Translations under genes and position numbers: made by a program | Notes under the pieces: model-generated | Seen by the model: the letters and a program-made list of their open reading frames with translations, nothing else | The model's database searches: none | What the model was told of the DNA's origin: nothing | Shown here: piece after piece, positions 25,180 to 37,489 of the stretch | Numbering within the stretch: position 1 is the stretch's first letter | Layout of the letters: every line of letters begins with the position of its first letter | NCBI GenBank assembly: GCA_030063045.1 | Contig: JAQSEB010000144.1 | Location: 186,001 to 250,000, forward strand | Direction: 5' to 3' | DNA: 64,000 nt | DNA from: Pratylenchus scribneri | Taxonomy: Eukaryota > Nematoda > Chromadorea > Rhabditida > Pratylenchidae

Positions 25180-27401
25180 ATATTAATTTACATAAAGAAA
25201 TTTTTTATACTGAAATTAGAATCGAATGATGCCAATAATCTATTGTTTAGAAAAATCTGAATTTCTTGAAAATCGTCCCAAACATAGAAAATTGATTACA
25301 AATTTTCATTCACTAGATTCATTGAAATTTTTTAAAAATATTTTGTTGAATTATTAATTTACATAAAGAAATTTTCTATCAAAAAATTAGAATCGAATGA
25401 TGACAATAATCTATTGTTTAGAAAAGTCGGAATTTCTTGAAAATCGTCCCAAACATAGAAAATTGATTACAAATTTTCATTCACTAGATTCATTGAAATT
25501 TTTTAAAAATATTTTGTTGAATTATTAATTTACATAAAGAAATTTTCTATCGAGAAATTAGAATCGAATGATGACAATAATCTATTGTTTAGAAAAGTCG
25601 GAATTTTTTGAAAATCGTCCCAAACATAGAAAATTGATTACAAATTTTCATTCACTAGATTCATTGAAATTTTTTAAAAATATTTTGTTGAATTATTAAT
25701 TTACATAAAGAAATTTTCTATCAAAAAATTAGAATCGAATGATGACAATAATCTATTGTTTAGAAAAGTCGGAATTTCTTGAAAATCGTCCCAAACATAG
25801 AAAATTGATTACAAATTTTCATTCACTAGATTCATTGAAATTTTTTAAAAATATTTTGTTGAATTATTAATTTACATAAAGAAATTTTCTATCAAAAAAT
25901 TAGAATCGAATTATGCCAATAATCTATTGTTTAGAAAAATCTGAATTTCTTGAAAATAGCCCCAAACATAGAAAATTGAAATCGAATTTTCATTCACTAA
26001 ATTCATTCAAATTTAGTAAAAATATTTTGTAGATTTATTAATTTACATAAAGAAATTTTTTATACTGAAATTAGAATCGAATGATGCCAATAATCTATTG
26101 TTTAGAAAAGTCGGAATTTCTTTAAAATCGTCCCAAACATAGAAAATTGATTACAAATTTTCATTCACTAGATTCATTGAAATTTTTTAAAAATATTTTG
26201 TTGAATTATTAATTTACATAAAGAAATTTTCTATCAAAAAATTAGAATCGAATGATGACAATAATCTATTGTTTAGAAAAGTCGGAATTTCTTGAAAATC
26301 GTCCCAAACATAGAAAATTGATTACAAATTTTCATTCACTAGATTCATTGAAATTTTTTAAAAATATTTTGTTGAATTATTAATTTACATAAAGAAATTT
26401 TCTATCAAAAAATTAGAATCGAATGATGACAATAATCTATTGTTTAGAAAAGTCGGAATTTCTTGAAAATCGTCCCAAACATAGAAAATTGATTACAAAT
26501 TTTCATTCACTAGATTCATTGAAATTTTTTAAAAATATTTTGTTGAATTATTAATTTACATAAAGAAATTTTCTATCAAAAAATTAGAATCGAATGATGA
26601 CAATAATCTATTGTTTAGAAAAGTCGGAATTTCTTGAAAATCGTCCCAAACATAGAAAATTGATTACAAATTTTCATTCACTAGATTCATTGAAATTTTT
26701 TAAAAATATTTTGTTGAATTATTAATTTACATAAAGAAATTTTCTATCAAAAAATTAGAATCGAATGATGCCAATAATCTATTGTTTAGAAAAATCTGAA
26801 TTTCTTGAAAATAGCCCCAAACATAGAAAATTGAAATCGAATTTTCATTCAATAAATTCATTCAAATTTAGTAAAAATATTTTGTAGATTTATTAATTTA
26901 CATAAAGAAATTTTTTATACTGAAAATAGAATCGAATGATGCCAATAATCTATTGTTTAGAAAAATCTGAATTTCTTGAAAATAGCCCCAAACATAGAAA
27001 ATTGAAATCGAATTTTCATTCACTAAATTCATTCAAATTTAGTAAAAATATTTTGTAGATATATTAATTTACATAAAGAAATTTTTTATACTGAAATTAG
27101 AATCGAATGATGCCAATAATCTATTGTTTAGAAAAATCTGAATTTCTTGAAAATAGCCCCAAACATAGAAAATTGAAATCGAATTTTCATTCACAAGATT
27201 CATTCAAATTTAGTAAAATATTTTGTAGATTTATTAATTTACATAAAGAAATTTTCTATCAAAAAATTAGAATCGAATGATGCCAATAATCTATTGTTTA
27301 GAAAAATCTGAATTTCTTGAAAATAGCCCCAAACATAGAAAATTGAAATCGAATTTTCATTCACTAGATTCATTGAAATTTTTTAAAAATATTTTGTTGA
27401 A
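25180..27401. repeat. Block F: alternating I-type and E-type monomers
   Basis: I-type monomers (CTATCAAA, GATGACAAT, AATCGTCCC, TTGATTACAAA, TTGTTGAA) are mixed with E-type ones. Hybrids occur at the seams: the first monomer has an E-type left half and an I-type right half, and the last (near 27270-27401) has AATAGCCCC and TTGAAATCG joined to an I-type tail. Single-base or 1-bp changes mark individual copies, such as CTTTAAAATCG near 26120 and a lost A near 27211. Confidence 0.88.
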
Positions 27402-28085
27402 TTATTAATTTACATAAAGAAATTTTCTATCGAGAAATTAGAATCGAATGATGCCAATAATCTATTGTTTATAAAAGTCGGAATTTCTTGAAAATCGTCC
27501 CAAACATATAAAATTAAAATCGAATTTTCATTCACTAGATTCATTCAAATTTAATAAAAATATTTTGTAGACTTATTAATTTACATAAAGAAATTTTCTA
27601 TAAATAAATTAGAATCGAATGATGACAATAATCTATTGTTTATAAAAGTCGGAATTTCTTGAAAATCGTCCCAAACATATAAAATTAAAATCGAATTTTC
27701 ATTCACTAGATTCATTCAAATTTAATAAAAATATTTTGTAGACTTATTAATTTACATAAAGAAATTTTCTATCGAGAAATTAGAATCGAATGATGCCAAT
27801 AATCTATTGTTTATAAAAGTCGGAATTTCTTGAAAATCGTCCCAAACATATAAAATTAAAATCGAATTTTCATTCACTAGATTCATTCAAATTTAATAAA
27901 AATATTTTGTAGACTTATTAATTTACATAAAGAAATTTTCTATAAAAAAATTAGAATCGAATGATGCCAATAATCTATTGTTTATAAAAGTCGGAATTTC
28001 TTGAAAATCGTCCCAAACATATAAAATTAAAATCGAATTTTCATTCACTAGATTCATTCAAATTTAATAAAAATATTTTGTAGAC

Positions 28086-29452
28086 TTATTAATTTACATA
28101 AAGAAATTTTCTATAAAAAAATTAGAATCGAATGATGACAATAATCTATTGTTTATAAAAGTCGGAATTTCTTGAAAATCGTCCCAAACATATAACATTA
28201 AAATCGAATTTTCATTCACTAGATTCATTCAAATTTAATAAAAATATTTTGTAGACTTATTAATTTACATAAAGAAATTTTCTATAAAAAAAATGAATCG
28301 AATGATGCCAATAATCTATTGTTTATAAAAGTCGGAATTTCTTGAAAATCGTCCCAAACATATAAAATTAAAATCGAATTTTCATTCACTAGATTCATTC
28401 AAATTTAATAAAAATATTTTGTAGACTTATTAATTTACATAAAGAAATTTTCTATAAAAAAATTAGAATCGAATGATGACAATAATCTATTGTTTATAAA
28501 AGTCGGAATTTCTTGAAAATCGTCCCAAACATATAAAATTAAAATCGAATTTTCATTCACTAGATTCATTCAAATTTAATAAAAATATTTTGTAGACTTA
28601 TTAATTTACATAAAGAAATTTTCTATAAAAAAATTAGAATCGAATGATGACAATAATCTATTGTTTATAAAAGTCGGAATTTCTTGAAAATCGTCCCAAA
28701 CATATAAAATTAAAATCGAATTTTCATTCACTAGATTCATTCAAATTTAATAAAAATATTTTGTAGACTTATTAATTTACATAAAGAAATTTTCTATAAA
28801 AAAATTAGAATCGAATGATGACAATAATCTATTGTTTATAAAAGTCGGAATTTCTTGAAAATCGTCCCAAACATATAACATTAAAATCGAATTTTCATTC
28901 ACTAGATTCATTCAAATTTAATAAAAATATTTTGTAGACTTATTAATTTACATAAAGAAATTTTCTATAAAAAAAAATGAATCGAATGATGCCAATAATC
29001 TATTGTTTATAAAAGTCGGAATTTCTTGAAAATCGTCCCAAACATATAAAATTAAAATCGAATTTTCATTCACTAGATTCATTCAAATTTAATAAAAATA
29101 TTTTGTAGACTTATTAATTTACATAAAGAAATTTTCTATAAAAAAATTAGAATCGAATGATGACAATAATCTATTGTTTATAAAAGTCGGAATTTCTTGA
29201 AAATCGTCCCAAACATATAAAATTAAAATCGAATTTTCATTCACTAGATTCATTCAAATTTAATAAAAATATTTTGTAGACTTATTAATTTACATAAAGA
29301 AATTTTCTATAAAAAAATTAGAATCGAATGATGACAATAATCTATTGTTTATAAAAGTCGGAATTTCTTGAAAATCGTCCCAAACATATAAAATTAAAAT
29401 CGAATTTTCATTCACTAGATTCATTCAAATTTAATAAAAATATTTTATAGAC
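28086..29452. repeat. 683/684-bp 4-monomer unit, two copies, in block G
   Basis: The copies are 28086-28768 and 28769-29452. Each starts with a GATGAC monomer containing CATATAACATT for CATATAAAATT (28191 and 28874), followed by a monomer in which ATTAGAATCG is reduced to ATGAATCG, then two GATGAC monomers. The 1-bp length difference lies in the A-run before ATGAATCG, which has eight A in the first copy and nine in the second. Confidence 0.85.
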
Positions 29453-32304
29453 TTATTAATTTACATAAAGAAATTTTCTATAAAAAAATTAGAATCGAAT
29501 GATGACAATAATCTATTGTTTATAAAAATCTGAATTTCTTGAAAATAGCCCCAAACATAGAAAATTGAAATCGAATTTTCATTCACTAGATTCATTGAAA
29601 TTTTTTAAAAATATTTTGTTGAATTATTAATTTACATAAAGAAATTTTCTATCGAGAAATTAGAATCGAATGATGCCAATAATCTATTGTTTATAAAAGT
29701 CGGAATTTCTTGAAAATCGTCCCAAACATATAAAATTAAAATCGAATTTTCATTCACTAGATTCATTCAAATTTAATAAAAATATTTTGTAGACTTATTA
29801 ATTTACATAAAGAAATTTTCTATAAAAAAATTAGAATCGAATGATGCCAATAATCTATTGTTTATAAAAGTCGGAATTTCTTGAAAATCGTCCCAAACAT
29901 ATAAAATTAAAATCGAATTTTCATTCACTAGATTCATTCAAATTTAATAAAAATATTTTGTAGACTTATTAATTTACATAAAGAAATTTTCTATAAAAAA
30001 ATTAGAATCGAATGATGCCAATAATCTATTGTTTATAAAAGTCGGAATTTCTTGAAAATCGTCCCAAACATATAAAATTAAAATCGAATTTTCATTCACT
30101 AGATTCATTCAAATTTAATAAAAATATTTTGTAGACTTATTAATTTACATAAAGAAATTTTCTATAAAAAAATTAGAATCGAATGATGCCAATAATCTAT
30201 TGTTTAGAAAAATCTGAATTTCTTGAAAATCGTCCCAAACATAGAAAATTAAAATCGAATTTTCATTCACTAGATTCATTCAAATTTAATAAAAATATTT
30301 TGTTGAATTATTAATTTACATAAAGAAATTTTCTATCGAGAAATTAGAATCGAATGATGCCAATAATCTATTGTTTATAAAAGTCGGAATTTCTTGAAAA
30401 TCGTCCCAAACATATAAAATTAAAATCGAATTTTCATTCACTAGATTCATTCAAATTTAATAAAAATATTTTGTAGACTTATTAATTTACATAAAGAAAT
30501 TTTCTATAAAAAAATTAGAATCGAATGATGACAATAATCTATTGTTTATAAAAGTCGGAATTTCTTGAAAATCGTCCCAAACATATAAAATTAAAATCGA
30601 ATTTTCATTCACTAGATTCATTCAAATTTAATAAAAATATTTTGTAGACTTATTAATTTACATAAAGAAATTTTCTATAAAAAAATTAGAATCGAATGAT
30701 GCCAATAATCTATTGTTTAGAAAAATCTGAATTTCTTGAAAATAGCCCCAAACATAGAAAATTGAAATCGAATTTTCATTCACTAAATTCATTCAAATTT
30801 AGTAAAAATATTTTGTTGAATTATTAATTTACATAAAGAAATTTTCTATCAAAAAATTAGAATCGAATGATGCCAATAATCTATTGTTTATAAAAGTCGG
30901 AATTTCTTGAAAATCGTCCCAAACATATAAAATTAAAATCGAATTTTCATTCACTAGATTCATTCAAATTTAATAAAAATATTTTGTAGACTTATTAATT
31001 TACATAAAGAAATTTTCTATAAAAAAATTAGAATCGAATGATGACAATAATCTATTGTTTATAAAAGTCGGAATTTCTTGAAAATCGTCCCAAACATATA
31101 AAATTAAAATCGAATTTTCATTCACTAGATTCATTCAAATTTAATAAAAATATTTTGTAGACTTATTAATTTACATAAAGAAATTTTCTATAAAAAAATT
31201 AGAATCGAATGATGCCAATAATCTATTGTTTATAAAAGTCGGAATTTCTTGAAAATCGTCCCAAACATATAAAATTAAAATCGAATTTTCATTCACTAGA
31301 TTCATTCAAATTTAATAAAAATATTTTGTAGACTTATTAATTTACATAAAGAAATTTTCTATAAAAAAATTAGAATCGAATGATGCCAATAATCTATTGT
31401 TTAGAAAAATCTGAATTTCTTGAAAATAGCCCCAAACATAGAAAATTGAAATCGAATTTTCATTCACTAAATTCATTCAAATTTAGTAAAAATATTTTGT
31501 TGAATTATTAATTTACATAAAGAAATTTTCTATCAAAAAATTAGAATCGAATGATGACAATAATCTATTGTTTAGAAAAGTCGGAATTTCTTGAAAATCG
31601 TCCCAAACATAGAAAATTGATTACAAATTTTCATTCACTAGATTCATTGAAATTTTTTAAAAATATTTTGTTGAATTATTAATTTACATAAAGAAATTTT
31701 CTATCAAAAAATTAGAATCGAATGATGCCAATAATCTATTGTTTAGAAAAATCTGAATTTCTTGAAAATAGCCCCAAACATAGAAAATTGAAATCGAATT
31801 TTCATTCACTAAATTCATTCAAATTTAGTAAAAATATTTTGTAGATTTATTAATTTACATAAAGAAATTTTTTATACTGAAATTAGAATCGAATGATGCC
31901 AATAATCTATTGTTTAGAAAAATCTGAATTTCTTGAAAATAGCCCCAAACATAGAAAATTGAAATCGAATTTTCATTCACTAAATTCATTCAAATTTAGT
32001 AAAAATATTTTGTAGATATATTAATTTACATAAAGAAATTTTTTATACTGAAATTAGAATCGAATGATGCCAATAATCTATTGTTTAGAAAAATCTGAAT
32101 TTCTTGAAAATAGCCCCAAACATAGAAAATTGAAATCGAATTTTCATTCACAAGATTCATTCAAATTTAGTAAAAATATTTTGTAGATTTATTAATTTAC
32201 ATAAAGAAATTTTCTATCAAAAAATTAGAATCGAATGATGCCAATAATCTATTGTTTAGAAAAATCTGAATTTCTTGAAAATAGCCCCAAACATAGAAAA
32301 TTGA
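28684..32304. repeat. Left copy of long-range duplication (blocks G/H)
   Basis: Positions 28684-29846 match 49034-50196 at an offset of 20,350 bp, and positions from about 31044 to 32304 match 50197-51457 at 19,153 bp. The two offsets differ by 1,197 bp, exactly seven monomers. Rare markers shared by both copies are CATATAACATT, the nine-A ATGAATCG box and TTTATAAAAATCTG. Differences found are A29447 against G, C31645 against A50798 and T32043 against A51196. Confidence 0.85.
29795..29965. repeat. Reference 171-bp monomer of type G
   Basis: This is a representative G monomer: CTATAAAAAAATTAG, GATGCC, TTTATAAAAGTCGG, AATCGTCCC, CATATAAAATTAAAATCG, and a tail ending in TTGTAGAC. Confidence 0.88.
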
Positions 32305-33727
32305 AATCGAATTTTCATTCACTAAATTCATTCAAATTTAGTAAAAATATTTTGTAGATTTATTAATTTACATAAAGAAATTTTCTATCAATAAATTAGA
32401 ATCGAATGATGCCAATAATCTATTGTTTAGAAAAATCTGAATTTCTTGAAAATAGCCCCAAACATAGAAAATTGAAATCGAATTTTCATTCACTAAATTC
32501 ATTCAAATTTAGTAAAAATATTTTGTAGATTTATTAATTTACATAAAGAAATTTTTTATACTGAAATTAGAATCGAATGATGCCAATAATCTATTGTTTA
32601 GAAAAATCTGAATTTCTTGAAAATAGCCCCAAACATAGAAAATTGAAATCGAATTTTCATTCACTAAATTCATTCAAATTTAGTAAAAATATTTTGTAGA
32701 TTTATTAATTTACATAAAGAAATTTTTTATACTGAAATTAGAATCGAATGATGCCAATAATCTATTGTTTAGAAAAATCTGAATTTCTTGAAAATAGCCC
32801 CAAACATAGAAAATTGAAATGGAATTTTCATTCACTAAATTCATTCAAATTTAGTAAAATTATTTTGTAGATATATTAATTTACATAAAGAAATTTTTTA
32901 TACTGAAATTAGAATCGAATGATGCCAATAATCTATTGTTTAGAAAAATCTGAATTTGTTGAAAATAGCCCCAAACATAGAAAATTGAAATCGAATTTTC
33001 ATTCACAAGATTCATTCAAATTTAGTAAAAATATTTTGTAGATTTATTAATTTACATAAAGAAATTTTCTATCAAAAAATTAGAATCGAATGATGACAAT
33101 AATCTATTGTTTAGAAAAATCTGAATTTCTTGAAAATAGCCCCAAACATAGAAAATTGAAATCGAATTTTCATTCACTAAATTCATTCAAATTTAGTAAA
33201 AATATTTTGTAGATTTATTAATTTACATAAAGAAATTTTCTATCAAAAAATTAGAATCGAATGATGCCAATAATCTATTGTTTAGAAAAATCTGAATTTC
33301 TTGAAAATAGCCCCAAACATAGAAAATTGAAATCGAATTTTCATTCACTAAATTCATTCAAATTTAGTAAAAATATTTTGTAGATTTATTAATTTACATA
33401 AAGAAATTTTCTATCAAAAAATTAGAATCGAATGATGCCAATAATCTATTGTTTAGAAAAATCTGAATTTCTTGAAAATAGCCCCAAACATAGAAAATTG
33501 AAATCGAATTTTCATTCACTAAATTCATTCAAATTTAGTAAAAATATTTTGTAGATTTATTAATTTACATAAAGAAATTTTTTATACTGTAATTAGAATC
33601 GAATGATGCCAATAATCTATTGTTTAGAAAAATCTGAATTTCTTGAAAATAGCCCCAAACATAGAAAATTGAAATCGAATTTTCATTCACTAAATTCATT
33701 CAAATTTAGTAAAAATATTTTGTAGAT
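31334..33727. repeat. Block H: E-type monomers with CTATCAAA and TTTATACTG boxes
   Basis: This is E-like DNA (ATCTG, AATAGCCCC, TTGAAATCG, CACTAAATTCATTC) in which the left box is either CTATCAAA or TTTATACTG. Two CACAAGATTC copies sit 855 bp (five monomers) apart, at 32151 and 33006. One I-type monomer lies near 31560-31670. Private changes include ATGGAATTTTC near 32820, TTTGTTGAAAATAG near 32956 and CTGTAATTAG near 33590. Confidence 0.88.
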
Positions 33728-34753
33728 TTATTAATTTACATAAAGAAATTTTCTATCAAAAAATTAGAATCGAATGATGACAATAATCTATTGTTTAGAA
33801 AAGTCGGAATTTCTTGAAAATCGTCCCAAACATAGAAAATTGATTACAAATTTTCATTCACTAGATTCATTGAAATTTTTTAAAAATATTTTGTTGAATT
33901 ATTAATTTACATAAAGAAATTTTCTATCAAAAAATTAGAATCGAATGATGCCAATAATCTATTGTTTAGAAAAGTCGGAATTTCTTGAAAATCGTCCCAA
34001 ACATAGAAAATTGATTACAAATTTTCATTCACTAGATTCATTGAAATTTTTTAAAAATATTTTGTTGAATTATTAATTTACATAAAGAAATTTTCTATCA
34101 AAAAATTAGAATCGAATGATGACAATAATCTATTGTTTAGAAAAGTCGGAATTTCTTGAAAATCGTCCCAAACATAGAAAATTGATTACAAATTTTCATT
34201 CACTAGATTCATTGAAATTTTTTAAAAATATTTTGTTGAATTATTAATTTACATAAAGAAATTTTCTATCAAAAAATTAGAATCGAATGATGCCAATAAT
34301 CTATTGTTTAGAAAAGTCGGAATTTCTTGAAAATCGTCCCAAACATAGAAAATTGATTACAAATTTTCATTCACTAGATTCATTGAAATTTTTTAAAAAT
34401 ATTTTGTTGAATTATTAATTTACATAAAGAAATTTTCTATCAAAAAATTAGAATCGAATGATGACAATAATCTATTGTTTAGAAAAGTCGGAATTTCTTG
34501 AAAATCGTCCCAAACATAGAAAATTGATTACAAATTTTCATTCACTAGATTCATTGAAATTTTTTAAAAATATTTTGTTGAATTATTAATTTACATAAAG
34601 AAATTTTCTATCAAAAAATTAGAATCGAATGATGCCAATAATCTATTGTTTAGAAAAGTCGGAATTTCTTGAAAATCGTCCCAAACATAGAAAATTGATT
34701 ACAAATTTTCATTCACTAGATTCATTGAAATTTTTTAAAAATATTTTGTTGAA
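33728..34753. repeat. 342-bp dimer order, three units, in block I
   Basis: Six monomers alternate GATGAC and GATGCC, all with CTATCAAA and TTGATTACAAA, giving three 342-bp dimers. CTATCAAA with GATGCC is unusual in this block, where GATGCC normally goes with CTATCGAG. Confidence 0.75.
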
Positions 34754-37489
34754 TTATTAATTTACATAAAGAAATTTTCTATCGAGAAATTAGAATCGAA
34801 TGATGCCAATAATCTATTGTTTAGAAAAGTCGGAATTTTTTGAAAATCGTCCCAAACATAGAAAATTGATTACAAATTTTCATTCACTAGATTCATTGAA
34901 ATTTTTTAAAAATATTTTGTTGAATTATTAATTTACATAAAGAAATTTTCTATCAAAAAATTAGAATCGAATGATGACAATAATCTATTGTTTAGAAAAG
35001 TCGGAATTTCTTGAAAATCGTCCCAAACATAGAAAATTGATTACAAATTTTCATTCACTAGATTCATTGAAATTTTTTAAAAATATTTTGTTGAATTATT
35101 AATTTACATAAAGAAATTTTCTATCAAAAAATTAGAATCGAATGATGACAATAATCTATTGTTTAGAAAAGTCGGAATTTTTTGAAAATCGTCCCAAACA
35201 TAGAAAATTGATTATAAATTTTCATTCACTAGATTCATTGAAATTTTTTAAAAATATTTTGTTGAATTATTAATTTACATAAAGAAATTTTCTATCAAAA
35301 AATTAGAATCGAATGATGACAATAATCTATTGTTTAGAAAAGTCGGAATTTCTTGAAAATCGTCCCAAACATAGAAAATTGATTACAAATTTTCATTCAC
35401 TAGATTCATTGAAATTTTTTAAAAATATTTTGTTGAATTATTAATTTACATAAAGAAATTTTCTATCAAAAAATTAGAATCGATTGATGCCAATAATCTA
35501 TTGTTTAGAAAAGTCGGAATTTTTTGAAAATCGTCCCAAACATAGAAAATTGATTATAAATTTTCATTCACTAGATTCATTGAAATTTTTTAAAAATATT
35601 TTGTTGAATTATTAATTTACATAAAGAAATTTTCTATCAAAAAATTAGAATCGAATGATGACAATAATCTATTGTTTAGAAAAGTCGGAATTTCTTGAAA
35701 ATCGTCCCAAACATAGAAAATTGATTACAAATTTTCATTCACTAGATTCATTGAAATTTTTTAAAAATATTTTGTTGAATTATTAATTTACATAAAGAAA
35801 TTTTCTATCGAGAAATTAGAATCGAATGATGCCAATAATCTATTGTTTAGAAAAGTCGGAATTTCTTGAAAATCGTCCCAAACATAGAAAATTGATTACA
35901 AATTTTCATTCACTAGATTCATTGAAATTTTTTAAAAATATTTTGTTGAATTATTAATTTACATAAAGAAATTTTCTATCAAAAAATTAGAATCGAATGA
36001 TGCCAATAATCTATTGTTTAGAAAAGTCGGAATTTTTTGAAAATCGTCCCAAACATAGAAAATTGATTATAAATTTTCATTCACTAGATTCATTGAAATT
36101 TTTTAAAAATATTTTGTTGAATTATTAATTTACATAAAGAAATTTTCTATCAAAAAATTAGAATCGAATGATGACAATAATCTATTGTTTAGAAAAGTCG
36201 GAATTTCTTGAAAATCGTCCCAAACATAGAAAATTGATTACAAATTTTCATTCACTAGATTCATTGAAATTTTTTAAAAATATTTTGTTGAATTATTAAT
36301 TTACATAAAGAAATTTTCTATCAAAAAATTAGAATCGAATGATGACAATAATCTATTGTTTAGAAAAGTCGGAATTTCTTGAAAATCGTCCCAAACATAG
36401 AAAATTGATTACAAATTTTCATTCACTAGATTCATTGAAATTTTTTAAAAATATTTTGTTGAATTATTAATTTACATAAAGAAATTTTCTATCAAAAAAT
36501 TAGAATCGAATGATGACAATAATCTATTGTTTAGAAAAGTCGGAATTTCTTGAAAATCGTCCCAAACATAGAAAATTGATTACAAATTTTCATTCACTAG
36601 ATTCATTGAAATTTTTTAAAAATATTTTGTTGAATTATTAATTTACATAAAGAAATTTTCTATCAAAAAATTAGAATCGAATGATGCCAATAATCTATTG
36701 TTTAGAAAAGTCGGAATTTTTTGAAAATCGTCCCAAACATAGAAAAATGATTACAAATTTTCATTCACTAGATTCATTGAAATTTATTAAAAATATTTTG
36801 TTGAATTATTAATTTACATAAAGAAATTTTCTATCAAAAAATTAGAATCGAATGATGCCAATAATCTATTGTTTAGAAAAGTCGGAATTTTTTGAAAATC
36901 GTCCCAAACATAGAAAATTGATTATAAATTTTCATTCACTAGATTCATTGAAATTTTTTAAAAATATTTTGTTGAATTATTAATTTACATAAAGAAATTT
37001 TCTATCAAAAAATTAGAATCGAATGATGACAATAATCTATTGTTTAGAAAAGTCGGAATTTTTTGAAAATCGTCCCAAACATAGAAAATTGATTACAAAT
37101 TTTCATTCACTAGATTCATTGAAATTTTTTAAAAATATTTTGTTGAATTATTAATTTACATAAAGAAATTTTCTATCGAGAAATTAGAATCGAATGATGC
37201 CAATAATCTATTGTTTAGAAAAGTCGGAATTTCTTGAAAATCGTCCCAAACATAGAAAATTGATTACAAATTTTCATTCACTAGATTCATTGAAATTTTT
37301 TAAAAATATTTTGTTGAAATATTAATTTACATAAAGAAATTTTCTATCGAGAAATTAGAATCGAATGATGCCAATAATCTATTGTTTAGAAAAGTCGGAA
37401 TTTCTTGAAAATCGTCCCAAACATAGAAAATTGATTACAAATTTTCATTCACTAGATTCATTGAAATTTTTTAAAAATATTTTGTTGAA

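Larger units (their letters stand above)
27402..31333. repeat. Block G: TTTAATAAAAATATTTTGTAGAC-type monomers
   Basis: The typical copy has CTATAAAAAAATTAG, TTTATAAAAGTCGG, AATCGTCCC, CATATAAAATTAAAATCG and the tail TTCAAATTTAATAAAAATATT followed by TTGTAGAC. GATGCC and GATGAC forms alternate irregularly. Single monomers with ATCTG or TTGTTGAA interrupt the block near 29520-29625, 30190-30310 and 30715-30825. The block contains a 4-mer unit and is the source or twin of DNA at 49.0-51.5 kb. Confidence 0.9.
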